A program made the translations under genes and the position numbers. The notes under the pieces are model-generated. The model ran no database searches. It was not told where the DNA came from and was given only the letters and a program-made list of their open reading frames with translations. Shown in pieces: positions 1 to 8,115 of a DNA stretch of 64,000 nucleotides. Source of the DNA: Caulobacter radicis (GTDB lineage Bacteria; Pseudomonadota; Alphaproteobacteria; Caulobacterales; Caulobacteraceae); assembly GCF_003094615.1 (NCBI RefSeq), contig NZ_QDKO01000009.1, forward strand, positions 1 through 64,000. The letters run 5' to 3'. Every line of letters begins with the position of its first letter. Within the stretch, counting starts at the first letter, position 1.

Positions 1-127
1 GCCCCGGGCCGCCACCCCGGCCTCGCGCCCGGCCGCCAGCCCCGCCCGCGCCGCCCAGGCCCGCGCCGCCGCCTTCGCCACCGAAGGCTCGGCCGCCCTG
101 GCCGTCGACAGCTGGGAAGAGTTCTAA
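1..127 (+). CDS. C-terminal tail of a methyl-accepting chemotaxis protein (partial)
   Basis: Only the last 41 codons are in the window. They encode an Ala/Pro/Arg-rich linker ending in the residues DSWEEF before TAA at 125-127. Caulobacter chemoreceptors often carry a flexible Ala/Pro linker and an acidic-aromatic WEEF-type C-terminal pentapeptide, a likely docking site for CheR/CheB. No signalling domain is visible here, so the assignment rests on the tail alone. Any protein with such a tail would look the same. Confidence 0.55.
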   Translation, partial: PRAATPASRPAASPARAAQARAAAFATEGSAALAVDSWEEF

Positions 128-133
128 GGCTTG

Positions 134-176
134 ATCCTCCCCTCCGGGGGAGGTGGTCCCAAGACCGGAAGGGGGA
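134..176. repeat. GC-rich hairpin repeat (half element) just 3' of the chemoreceptor
   Basis: Starts with GATCCTCCCC about six bases after the TAA at 125-127 and can fold as CCTCCCC/GGGGGAGG. It resembles the ends of the longer composite repeats elsewhere in the window and may act as a transcription terminator or mRNA 3' end, although no U-run follows it. Confidence 0.6.
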
Positions 177-208
177 GCGTCGCAAGGCGCTCCCCTTTGT
201 CGTTCCTG

Positions 209-527
209 ATCCCTCTCTCTTCGAGAGAGGGAGGGGCCCGCGCCGCAGGCGTGGGAGGGTGAGAGGTTTCACCGCTTCAAGCAAACCCCGCCAGCAACCC
301 CGCCCGTCATCCCGGAAAGCGCGCAGCGCTTATCCGGGACCCAGGGAACTGGGCGCGGAGCTGGCGGTCGCCGACGCCCTGCGCCTGCCCCTGGGTCCCG
401 GCTCTCCGCTACGCTGCGGCCGGGATGACGATGTGAGGGATCGAGAATTGTCCGGGAGGGCGTACCCTCTCACCCTCCCATCACCTGCGGCGACGGGCCC
501 CTCCCTCTCTCCACCAGAGAGGGGTTG
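209..527. repeat. Composite inverted-repeat element (family 3) with nested inverted repeat
   Basis: This element fills the 400-base gene-free stretch 128-527. Outer arms at about 209-273 and 463-527 are inverted copies of the family that also flanks the DUF559 gene at 2582-2908 (CCCTCTCTC...GAGAGAGGG, then GGGAGGGTGAGAGG). The core holds an unrelated inverted repeat: the arm at 305-346 starts CGTCATCCCGG and the arm at 389-430 ends CCGGGATGACG. The right arm abuts the stop codon of the DUF2336 gene at 528. No gene is seen inside. Confidence 0.8.
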
Positions 528-1619
528 TCAGGCCGCCGCCACCGCGCCGGTCGTGCGGCGCAGGCGCCAGAAGCGGATGGTGCGCAGGGCGCTTTCGCGG
601 GGCAGGGCGGCGTAGAGCTCGCCATAGGCTTTCGCCTTGCCCATCACCTCGTCGGACGGATCCAGGATCAGCAGGGCGAAGGTCAGGAACAGGGCGCGGT
701 CGAAGTCGGCCGCCTTGCAGACCACGGCCAAGCCGTCGAGCTCCTTGCGCTCGAGGATCTTGCGGGCGGTGTGGAAGTCGATGTCGGCCATGTCCGACAG
801 GGCGCAGAGGAACAGGCTGGTCTGCTTGGCGCGCAGCATGCTGGCCAGGGCCTGGGGCGTGATCCGCCCCCGGGCCTTGATCAGGCCAAGCTCGTGCATG
901 GCCGCGTCGTAGTCGGCCGGCAGGGCGCCGTCGCGGGCGGCCAGGCGGTTGCGGCCGGCGGCCAGGGCCGCCTCCAGCACCGCCGGGTCGACGCTCTCGT
1001 TGCGGGCCATGATCCGGTCGCGCAGCCGCGCCTCGGCCACGAAATACATCTCGTTGAGCAGGTCGATCGGCAGGCTCTGGCGGTCGATCACCGCCTCGTG
1101 CAGGGCCGGGTTGGCGGCGGCGCGGTCGACCACGGTCTCGTGCGCCCGGCGCGACAGCTCCGCGCCCTCGTTGCGGATCAGCACGCCCAGGGTGTCGTCG
1201 TCGCCGCGCGCGACGATGGCGTCGGAGACGGCGCTGGGCACGTGGGCCCGGCTGGAGATCGCCCGCAGGTGCTCCTGGCCCTGCGTCTGGGCCACGTGCA
1301 GCAGATCGGCGTCCGACAGCGCGGTCGCGCCGGTCAGGATCGGGCGGGCCACGGCGATGCTGTCGGCGGCCAGGTTGCGGGTCAGGCTCGGCGGCGGCGC
1401 GGCCGACTGGCCCAGGCGCTCGGCCAGCTCGACGCGCACGGCCTCTTCCATCTCGCCGGCCAGCTGGCCCATCACCTGGTCGAACAGGCCCATCTCCACC
1501 GCGCCGTGGTCGTCGGCGGTGAAAAACAGGTCGGTCACCCCGCGCAGCAGCTCGCGCCGCTTGGCGCTGGAGGGCTCGTCGGCCAGGGCGATCAGGTCAT
1601 GCAGCCGCGATTGCAGCAT
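528..1619 (-). CDS. DUF2336 domain protein
   Basis: A 363-residue cytoplasmic protein with no signal peptide or membrane segment. It is mostly alpha-helical, with repeated short motifs of the LIRNEG and PDAxL type that recall the helical-repeat DUF2336 family, abundant in Caulobacterales and Rhizobiales and of unknown function. Its ATG (1617-1619) overlaps the TGA of the upstream exported-protein gene in an ATGA arrangement, so the two are probably translated together. Its stop codon touches a composite repeat. The family call is by recognition of the overall pattern; no catalytic residues can be pointed to. Confidence 0.7.
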   Translation of the reverse strand: MLQSRLHDLIALADEPSSAKRRELLRGVTDLFFTADDHGAVEMGLFDQVMGQLAGEMEEAVRVELAERLGQSAAPPPSLTRNLAADSIAVARPILTGATALSDADLLHVAQTQGQEHLRAISSRAHVPSAVSDAIVARGDDDTLGVLIRNEGAELSRRAHETVVDRAAANPALHEAVIDRQSLPIDLLNEMYFVAEARLRDRIMARNESVDPAVLEAALAAGRNRLAARDGALPADYDAAMHELGLIKARGRITPQALASMLRAKQTSLFLCALSDMADIDFHTARKILERKELDGLAVVCKAADFDRALFLTFALLILDPSDEVMGKAKAYGELYAALPRESALRTIRFWRLRRTTGAVAAA

Positions 1620-2407
1620 CAGAAATCGCTCTCCTGGGCGGTGGTCTTCTTCTTCCGCGACGCCGAGGTCGACATGTCTCGGCCAGCGTCCCGGGCGGCC
1701 TCCGCCAGCCAGTCGGCCGAGCCGTGCTGGGGTTCGTCATCGGCTGGGGCCGTGGCCACGGCTGCCGGGTCGACGGCCATCAGCACCGTGTTGGGCGGGC
1801 CGGGGGCGGCGATCTGGTCCGGCGTCAGGCCGAACATCCGGCCGACCGAATAGGTGCGCGGCGCCAGGCCCTCGGCGGCGCGCGGATTGGCGTAGGCCGG
1901 CGCGGCGGCGACCTGGGTCGGGGCGGGGACCGGGCGGGGCTGCGGCTGCGGCGTCTGGACGGGCGGCGGTCCGCCGGCCAGCTCGCTCGACGGATAGACG
2001 CGCGGCGCGGCCGGCTTGGCGGGAGCGATTTGGGCGGCGGCTACGGGCGGGCTGTAGAGGCTGGTCGGCAGGGCGCCTTGCGAGCCCGGAGCCTGCGTCG
2101 TCGGTGGGGGGGCGTAGCGCGGCTGCGGCTGGACCTGCTGGGGCGGCGGCGGGGCCGGGGCGTTGGCGTAGCCGGCCCAGGCGGCCATCGGCGCGGGGCG
2201 TTCGACGGCGCGGTCGTTGGTCTCGGCGGCGGCGGGCGCCGTGGGCGCCTCCACCTTGCCGGCCCAGCCCAGCATGGGACCGCGATAGGCCGAGGCGGCG
2301 GCCTGGGCGCGTGGGCTGCGCGGGCCGTAGCGGCTCTCGCGCACGTCGTCGGCGTGCGCCGGAACGGCGACGCTGGCGAGCAGCAGCAGGGGCAGAACGA
2401 GGCGCAT
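1619..2407 (-). CDS. Proline/alanine-rich exported protein of unknown function
   Basis: A 262-residue protein that begins with a clear Sec signal peptide (MRLVLPLLLLASVAVPAHA, cleavage after AHA at about residue 19). The mature part is low-complexity, rich in Pro, Ala and Gln, with no recognised domain, and ends in a basic Ser/Lys-rich tail. It is first in a two-gene unit with the DUF2336 gene, overlapping it by one base. Such sequences are usually extended periplasmic or wall-associated linkers. I do not recognise a family. Confidence 0.6.
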   Translation of the reverse strand: MRLVLPLLLLASVAVPAHADDVRESRYGPRSPRAQAAASAYRGPMLGWAGKVEAPTAPAAAETNDRAVERPAPMAAWAGYANAPAPPPPQQVQPQPRYAPPPTTQAPGSQGALPTSLYSPPVAAAQIAPAKPAAPRVYPSSELAGGPPPVQTPQPQPRPVPAPTQVAAAPAYANPRAAEGLAPRTYSVGRMFGLTPDQIAAPGPPNTVLMAVDPAAVATAPADDEPQHGSADWLAEAARDAGRDMSTSASRKKKTTAQESDF

Positions 2408-2503
2408 GCCGGTCCGGACGGAGTCTTGTCAGTCTGCAACCCTTAGCCGACGCCGCTTAATCGCCGCCTAACGGCGCCGTGGGGAGGGTCGGGGATGCGA
2501 CCA

Positions 2504-2569
2504 TAAATCCCTCTCTCTTCGAGAGAGGGAGGGGCCCGCGCCGCAGGCGTGGGAGGGTGAGAGGTTTCA
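2504..2569. repeat. Left inverted arm flanking a DUF559 gene (family 3)
   Basis: A 66-base arm running from TAAATCCC to GAGGTTTCA. Its reverse complement matches 2975-3040 except for about 13 bases in the centre (the loop of the inner hairpin). It ends 12 bases before the DUF559 stop codon. Confidence 0.9.
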
Positions 2570-2581
2570 CCGCCTGCCGGC

Positions 2582-2908
2582 TCAAAGCACAACGAGGATG
2601 TCGTCTCCTGTCCCGCCAGGATCGGCCAGCACCCGCTCGTTGGGAAATCGCAGAACCATGTAGCCGAACAGCTCCAGCGTCTGAGTGCGGCGCTCGTCGT
2701 GATCCTCGCGCCCCTCGTGCGCGGCGCCGTCCAGTTCGACGATCAGCTTGCCCGCCTCGCAGACGAAGTCGGCGAAGTAGCGATCTATCGGAACCTGCCG
2801 CAGGAACCTGTATCCGCCCAGGCGCCGGTTGCGCACGAGCCTCCACATTGTCTTCTCAGCCAGGGTCTGGTCTCTGCGCAGGCGTCGAGCGTTGGCGGTC
2901 TTGTCCAT
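2582..2908 (-). CDS. DUF559 endonuclease-like protein (copy A)
   Basis: A 108-residue protein of the DUF559 family, which has the PD-(D/E)XK nuclease fold and is related to very-short-patch-repair endonucleases. The features seen are the N-terminal helix with LRRDQTLAEKTMWRLVRNRR, the RRLGGYRFLRQ motif, the core acidic residues in the YFADFVCEAGKLIVELDG segment, and the late LFGYMVLRFPNERVL strand. It lies between 66-base inverted repeats at 2504-2569 and 2975-3040. Substrate and cellular role are not established for the family. It is slightly shorter than usual but appears intact. Confidence 0.85.
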   Translation of the reverse strand: MDKTANARRLRRDQTLAEKTMWRLVRNRRLGGYRFLRQVPIDRYFADFVCEAGKLIVELDGAAHEGREDHDERRTQTLELFGYMVLRFPNERVLADPGGTGDDILVVL

Positions 2909-2974
2909 GAAGCCGAGCCTGAAGGTTCGTTTCCAGGCGTCGCAACGGAAGGAATCCGGATTTTCCGGTCGGGC

Positions 2975-3040
2975 TGAAACCTCTCACCCTCCCACCGCTG
3001 CGCGGCGGGCCCCTCCCTCTCTCGAAGAGAGAGGGATTTA
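2975..3040. repeat. Right inverted arm flanking a DUF559 gene (family 3)
   Basis: Inverted partner of 2504-2569. Its outer end (TAAATCCC on the minus strand) supplies the TAA stop codon of the neighbouring ABC permease at 3038-3040, so the permease C-terminus may have been set by the insertion. Confidence 0.9.
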
Positions 3041-3796
3041 CCGCCCCCGCCACCAGGCCAGCAGCCGGGCCTCGGCCGCGGCCAGGGCCGCGTGCAGCGC
3101 CACGCCCATGGCGGCCAGCACGGCCAGCGCCGCGAAGCCCCGCGCGGTCTGCAGGCGGTTGAAGCTTTCCAGCATCCGCCAGGCCAGGCCCTGGCTCGAC
3201 CCCGAGCCGGCCACGAACTCGGCCGCCACCGCGCCCACCAGGGCAAGGCCGGCGGCGACCTTCAGGCCTTCCAGGATCGCCGGCAGGGCCGAGGGCAGGC
3301 GCAAGCGCCACAGCCGCTGCCAGGGCGTGGCGCCGTAGAGGTCGAACAGGCGCGACAGGTCCGGATCGGCCGCCTTCAGCCCGGCGATCGCGCCCGAATA
3401 GATCGGGAAGAAGGCGATGACGGCGGCCAGCGCGGTGACCGCCCGGCCCGGATGGTCGATGCCGGCCCAGATGGTCACCAGCGGCGCGATGGCGATCACC
3501 GGCGTCACTTGCAGGATCGCCGCGACGGGGGCGAAGGCGTCCTCGACGATCGGCTTCAGGGCGGCGCAGAACGCCAGGGCCAGGGCGACCACGGCGGCCA
3601 GCGCCAGGCCCGCCAGCGCCGTCGACAGCGTGCCCCAGGCGCTGAGCGCCAGCAGCGGCCCGGCCTCGACCAGCGCCCTGGCCACCTGCGACGGCGCCGG
3701 CAGCAGGTAGGCCGGCACGTGCAGCGCCCGGCAGGCGCCTTCCCAGGCCGCCAGCAGGAAGGCCACGAACAGGATGGGGGCGAGGCGGCGGGTCAT
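3038..3796 (-). CDS. ABC transporter permease, NitT/TauT type
   Basis: A 252-residue integral membrane protein with about six hydrophobic segments. It has the inner-membrane permease signature typical of SsuC/TauC-like proteins (the cytoplasmic loop reads DLYGATPWQRLWRLRLPSALP). Its ATG at 3796 overlaps the TGA of the ATPase gene in an ATGA junction, so it is the last gene of a minus-strand operon of binding protein, ATPase and permease. Its stop codon lies within a repeat arm. The substrate cannot be told from the permease. Confidence 0.88.
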   Translation of the reverse strand: MTRRLAPILFVAFLLAAWEGACRALHVPAYLLPAPSQVARALVEAGPLLALSAWGTLSTALAGLALAAVVALALAFCAALKPIVEDAFAPVAAILQVTPVIAIAPLVTIWAGIDHPGRAVTALAAVIAFFPIYSGAIAGLKAADPDLSRLFDLYGATPWQRLWRLRLPSALPAILEGLKVAAGLALVGAVAAEFVAGSGSSQGLAWRMLESFNRLQTARGFAALAVLAAMGVALHAALAAAEARLLAWWRGR

Positions 3797-4527
3797 CGGC
3801 CGGCCTCCAGCAGCGTGGAAACCGCCTCCACGGTCTCGCGGAACGCCGCCGTCGTGCGAAACCCCGCCGGTCGCACCAGCGGGCCCTCGACCATCACCTC
3901 GCCGGCCACGACGCCCGGTCCCGGCGTCAGCACCACCACGCGGCGGGCCATGTAGACGGCTTCCTCGACATTGTGGGTGACGAACACCACGGCCGGCGAC
4001 AGCGCCGCGCACAGGGCCAGCACGTCGTCGGCCAGGGCCCGGCGGGTGATCTCGTCCAGCGCCGCGAAGGGCTCGTCCAGCAGCAGCAGGCGAGGGGCCG
4101 TGACCAGGGCCCGGGCCAGCGAGGCCCGCATGGCCATGCCGCCCGACAGCTGGGCCGGCCGGGCGTCCTGGGCGCCGGAAAGGCCGACCTTCGCCAGCGC
4201 CTCGCGCGCCTTGGCCCGGGCCTCCTTGGCGGGGACGCCGGCAAGCTCCAGCGGCAGGGCGACATTGGCCGCGGCGCTCATCCACGGCGCCAGGGTGGGG
4301 GCCTGGAACACCACCGAGGTCTCGCCCTTGCCGGCCGCCCGGGTGACGGTTCCGCGCGTCGGCTGCTCGAGGCCCGCCAGCAGCCGCAGCGCCGTCGACT
4401 TGCCGCACCCCGACGGCCCGACCAGCGCCACCACCTCGCCGGCGGCCAGCGCCAGGTCGACGGGGCCGAGGGCGCGGCCGCGCGGGTAGTCGACCTCGAC
4501 CTGGTGGAGGGAGGCGATGGTGGTCAC
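3793..4527 (-). CDS. ABC transporter ATP-binding protein, NitT/TauT type
   Basis: A 244-residue ATPase. The Walker A motif GPSGCGKST lies near residue 40, the signature LSGGMAMRASLARAL near 130, and Walker B LLLLDEPFAALD follows, then the VVFVTHNVEEA switch region. I chose the GTG at 4527 because the reading frame upstream of it is only translated repeat; GGAAGGG lies just upstream as a possible ribosome-binding site. The family usually begins close to this point (TTIASLHQVEVDYP). It is coupled to the permease by an ATGA overlap. Confidence 0.88.
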   Translation of the reverse strand: MTTIASLHQVEVDYPRGRALGPVDLALAAGEVVALVGPSGCGKSTALRLLAGLEQPTRGTVTRAAGKGETSVVFQAPTLAPWMSAAANVALPLELAGVPAKEARAKAREALAKVGLSGAQDARPAQLSGGMAMRASLARALVTAPRLLLLDEPFAALDEITRRALADDVLALCAALSPAVVFVTHNVEEAVYMARRVVVLTPGPGVVAGEVMVEGPLVRPAGFRTTAAFRETVEAVSTLLEAGR

Positions 4528-4528
4528 G

Positions 4529-4674
4529 ACCCTTCCCCCTCGATGGGGGAGGGGGAGGGGGAGGGGCAGGGGTGACTGCCGAGGACGAAGGAAGCCGCGC
4601 CGCGTCCGGTCCGAGCGCCGCGCCACCCCCATCCCCGGCCCTTCCCCCATCGAGGGGGAAGGGAGCTCGCTTGC
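4529..4674. repeat. Composite repeat (family 2) between importer genes
   Basis: About 145 bases bounded by inverted arms of the CCTTCCCCCTCGATGGGGG type. The same family recurs at 57327-57470. It separates the binding-protein gene from the ATPase gene inside an operon and ends about 10 bases from the binding-protein stop codon. Confidence 0.75.
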
Positions 4675-4684
4675 GGGCTGGGCA

Positions 4685-5665
4685 TCACTTCGGCAGGAAG
4701 GCCAGGCTGTAGGCCTGCTTATAGTCCATGGTCTTGGGATAGACGCCCTGGTCGGCCGCCACCGCGAAGAACTCCGCCCAGCGCGCGTCGGTCATGGCGC
4801 CGATGCCGTCCTTGGGCACGATGCCATAGGACCGCATCTTGTCCCGGGCCTGGTCGAGCAGGTCCTGGGTCATTTCGGGGTTGTCCTTGAGGATCGCCGC
4901 GTCGCCGGGCTTGGCGTCGCCGTAGAGATAGCTCTTCCAGCCGGCGGCGATGGCGTCGCTGATCGCCTGCACCTGGGCGGGCTTCTGCGCGATCATCTGG
5001 TCGGTGACCAGGGCGAACGACGCGTAGGCCGGATAGCCGTCGTCGGCCAGCAGGAACACCGCCGGCTTCTCCCCGCCCGCCTTCTCGATCAGGTAGGGCT
5101 CGGACGTCGCATAGCCCTGCTGGATCAGGCTCTTGTCGGCCAGGAACGGGGCGACCGAGTAGTTATACTTTCGCACCTGGGCGTCGGTGAAGCCGTGCTT
5201 GGCCTTCAGCCACACCCAGAAGGCCGTCACCGAGGCGTCCGACAGCAGGATCGGCTTGCCCTTCATGTCGGCGATGCTGGCGACCCCGGTTCCCGGGTGG
5301 GCGATCAGCACCTGCGGATCCTTGTCCATGTAGGCGGCGACGGCTTTGACCGGCACGCCTTCCTTGGCGAGATTCAGCACGATGAAGCTGTTGGAGCCGA
5401 CGCCGATGTCGACCGCGCCGGTGGCCAGCAGCTGGGGCACGTTCACGCCCGGCCCGCCCTGGACGATCGAGACGTCGAGCCCGCGCCTGGTGAACTCGCC
5501 GGTGGCCACGGCCTGGTAGTAGCCGCCGAGCTCGGCCTGGCCGCGCCAGTCGGTGGCCAGCTTCAGCTTGGTGAGGCCCGGGGCGGCGTCCTTCCTGGCC
5601 GGCGAACAGGCGGCCGCCAGCAGGGCCAGGCCCGATGCGGTCACGGCGCGGCGCGAGAAAGTCAT
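4685..5665 (-). CDS. NMT1/THI5-like ABC substrate-binding lipoprotein
   Basis: A 326-residue periplasmic binding protein. The N-terminus has a twin-arginine-like start (TFSRRAVTASG) and a lipobox ending LLAAAC near residue 20, so it is probably a membrane-anchored lipoprotein. The body has the family features LATDWRGQAELGGYYQAVA and GGPGVNVPQLLATGAVDIGV. The ATG at 5665 has a strong GGGGGA site upstream. It feeds the downstream ATPase and permease. NMT1-like proteins bind pyrimidine precursors, sulfonates or related small molecules. No riboswitch is visible upstream, so the substrate stays open. Confidence 0.87.
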   Translation of the reverse strand: MTFSRRAVTASGLALLAAACSPARKDAAPGLTKLKLATDWRGQAELGGYYQAVATGEFTRRGLDVSIVQGGPGVNVPQLLATGAVDIGVGSNSFIVLNLAKEGVPVKAVAAYMDKDPQVLIAHPGTGVASIADMKGKPILLSDASVTAFWVWLKAKHGFTDAQVRKYNYSVAPFLADKSLIQQGYATSEPYLIEKAGGEKPAVFLLADDGYPAYASFALVTDQMIAQKPAQVQAISDAIAAGWKSYLYGDAKPGDAAILKDNPEMTQDLLDQARDKMRSYGIVPKDGIGAMTDARWAEFFAVAADQGVYPKTMDYKQAYSLAFLPK

Positions 5666-5727
5666 GGCGGATCCCCCGGATGATGCGGCGCGGAGGTTAG
5701 CGGGGGCGGGGTGGGGCGCCAACAAAG

Positions 5728-5862
5728 ATCCTCCCCCTTCTGGGGGAGGTGGCGCGGAGCGCCGGAGGGGGGACGTTTTCAGCTTGCGAGGTTTTGGCCG
5801 GCTATCGCGTCACTCCCCTCTCCGTCGGCTTCGCCGACACCTCTCCCACGGGGAGAGGATCC
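5728..5862. repeat. Composite repeat (family 1)
   Basis: Begins GATCCTCCCCC and ends with an inverted GGGGAGAGGATCC arm. The core contains GGACGTTTTCAGC, the complement of the conserved core seen in the copies at 46194, 48541 and 49138. It directly abuts the TAG stop (5863-5865) of the hybrid kinase. Confidence 0.8.
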
Positions 5863-7929
5863 CTAGGAACCCGCCTCCAGCCAGCGCCCGACCTTGGCGT
5901 ACAGCACCTCGCGCTGCACGGGCTTGGCGATGTGGTCGACCATGCCGGCGGCGAAGCAGCGTTCCACCTGCTGGGGCAGGGCGTCGGCGCTCATGGCGAT
6001 GATCGGCACGCGGCCGGCCGCGCCTTCCAGGCTTCGGATGGCCCGGGTGGCGGCCAGGCCGTCCATCTCGGGCATGTGGATGTCCATCAGGATGATGTCG
6101 AAATGGCCGCGCGCGGCCGCCGCCAGGGCCTGGCGGCCGTTCTCGGCGGTCTCGACGTGGCAGCCGGCCAGGCGCAGCAAGCCAACCCCGATCTCGCGGT
6201 TCATCGGGTGATCGTCGACCAGCAGGATACGGGCGGCCTTGGGGTCGCGGGCGACCTCGCGCACCGGCGCGGCCAGGGGCTCGGCCTCGGCGGCCGGCAG
6301 CTCGAACCAGAAGCACGAGCCGTGGCCCGGCGCGCTGTCGGCCCCGATCCGCCCGCCCATCAGCTCGACCAGCGACTTGCTGATCGCCAACCCCAGGCCC
6401 GCGCCGCCATAGGCGCGGGTGGCGCCGCTGTCGAGCTGGACGAAGCGCTGGAACAGCCGCGCCTGGTCCTCGATCGGCACGCCCACCCCGGTGTCGGCGA
6501 CCTCGAAGCGCAGGCGGTCCTCGACATCGCCGGGCTCGACGATCAGCCGGGCGACGATCTTGCCGCGCTCGGTGAACTTCACGGCGTTGTTGAGCAGGTT
6601 CAGCAGCACCTGGCGCAGGCGCAGGGCGTCCAGGTCGTGCAGGCCGCCGACCGGGTCGATGACGTCGATCTCGATCGCCAGGTGCTTGGCCTCGGCTTCC
6701 GGGCGGACGATGCCGATCGCGTCGTGCAGCACCGCCTCGGCCGAGGCCGGCTGCATCAGGAGCTCGACCTGGCCGGAATCCACCCGCGAGACGTCGAGGA
6801 TGTCGCTGACCACGGTCAGCAGGGCCGCGCCGGCGGTGTCGATCATGCCCACCTGCCGATGGGCGTCGGCGGGCAGGTCGCCCCGGCTGGCCAGCAGCTG
6901 GGCGAAGCCGAGGATGCTGTTCAGCGGCGTGCGGATCTCGTGGCTCATGGTGGCCAGGAACTCGGTCTTGGCCTCGGCCGCGGCCAGGGCCCGGGCGCGG
7001 GCCGCGCGGGTCAGCTGCTCGCGCCGCACCAGAAGGCGCCGCAGCCGCTCCTGCTGGGCCAGGGCCAGGCCCGCCGCCAGGGCGGTGACGAACACCACGG
7101 TGACGAAGCACTGGATCAGCCGGGTCATCTGGGCCGGGTTCCACGGCGCCAGCAGCTGGCCCAGGAAGATGTTCCACACCCCCAGCGGCAGCGACACCAC
7201 GGCGATGGTCAGGGCGGCTTCGGCCGCCCCGCGCGGTCCCAGGCGGAAGGCGCAGAGGATGGCGGCGGGGAACAGCACGAAGGGCAGGGGCGCGCGGGTG
7301 TCGTGGAACACCGCCGCCGTCAGCACCGCCATCAGCACGAACAGGCCCAGCCGCTCGCCCAGCGAGCGGTGGAAGGTGCGCTTGTGCTCGGCGTCGATCA
7401 GCACCAGCACGGCCGGCACGATCAGCGCCATGCCCAGCGCCCCGCTGACGAACCAGTCGCGCCACAGGGCCATGAACGGCGCGCCGTCCAGCAGGGCCAG
7501 CAGGGCGGCGGCGATGGCGGCGGTCACGGCCACCACCGGCGCGATCACCGTCACCAGCAGGGCCAGGTGGCGCATGGTCCGCACCTTGGGCGGCCCGCCG
7601 AAGGCCCGCCGCACGGCCTCGCGCGCGCCCCAGGCCTCGACCAGGCCGACGGCGGTGAACACCAAAGCCCGTTCCAGGCCGTCGCCGAAGGCCAGGCACA
7701 GGGAGAAATGGATGACGCCGACCACGATCGTCAGGATCAGCCGCCGCGGCGGGCCCAGCGCCATCAGGCCTACCGCCAGAAGGGCCGTGCCGGGCCACAG
7801 GGCGGCCACCCCGGCCGGGCCGCGCGTCAGGCCGTCGCTGAACAGCTGGGTGATGGCGAACGCAGTCGCCAGCACGAGCAGCAGCGCCGTCTGGCGGCCG
7901 GACTCCTGTAGGGCGGCGCTTCGCGTCAT
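5863..7929 (-). CDS. MASE1-type hybrid histidine kinase / response regulator (paralog 1)
   Basis: A 688-residue membrane sensor. Residues about 15-300 hold multiple hydrophobic segments of the MASE1 integral-membrane sensor type. HisKA carries the phospho-acceptor His in MSHEIRTPLNSILGF near 328. The HATPase domain (LNLLNNAVKFT; DTGVGV; GGAGLGLAI) spans about 430-550. A C-terminal receiver (about 570-685) has the acceptor Asp in ILMDIHMPEMDG and a conserved Lys in IAKPV. No HPt or output partner is adjacent. Two closely similar kinases lie at 12306-14417 and 14489-16618. Confidence 0.92.
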   Translation of the reverse strand: MTRSAALQESGRQTALLLVLATAFAITQLFSDGLTRGPAGVAALWPGTALLAVGLMALGPPRRLILTIVVGVIHFSLCLAFGDGLERALVFTAVGLVEAWGAREAVRRAFGGPPKVRTMRHLALLVTVIAPVVAVTAAIAAALLALLDGAPFMALWRDWFVSGALGMALIVPAVLVLIDAEHKRTFHRSLGERLGLFVLMAVLTAAVFHDTRAPLPFVLFPAAILCAFRLGPRGAAEAALTIAVVSLPLGVWNIFLGQLLAPWNPAQMTRLIQCFVTVVFVTALAAGLALAQQERLRRLLVRREQLTRAARARALAAAEAKTEFLATMSHEIRTPLNSILGFAQLLASRGDLPADAHRQVGMIDTAGAALLTVVSDILDVSRVDSGQVELLMQPASAEAVLHDAIGIVRPEAEAKHLAIEIDVIDPVGGLHDLDALRLRQVLLNLLNNAVKFTERGKIVARLIVEPGDVEDRLRFEVADTGVGVPIEDQARLFQRFVQLDSGATRAYGGAGLGLAISKSLVELMGGRIGADSAPGHGSCFWFELPAAEAEPLAAPVREVARDPKAARILLVDDHPMNREIGVGLLRLAGCHVETAENGRQALAAAARGHFDIILMDIHMPEMDGLAATRAIRSLEGAAGRVPIIAMSADALPQQVERCFAAGMVDHIAKPVQREVLYAKVGRWLEAGS

Positions 7930-8115
7930 TCTTGACCCCGTTTCCCCCGGTTTCTACGCCGAACAACGGTTTCAGTTTCGGGACCAATGCCTTCTGTGAC
8001 GCTTTGCCGCAATGGCTTTTGATAGTGTCGACTATCCGACGAAGGGGGCGGTTTCCTTATCTGGCCGAGGCTTGCGGGCCTTCGCGGGGTGAAAAGGCGG
8101 TTTCACTAAATCGCC

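Noticed and set aside
3793..4650. A longer ATPase starting at 4650.
   Set aside because: The extra 41 residues are translated repeat (Pro/Leu-rich). The family starts close to the GTG at 4527.
5666..5800. A TPP riboswitch upstream of the NMT1/THI5-like binding protein.
   Set aside because: No CTGAGA-type core or second thi-box element is present; the region is a composite repeat.
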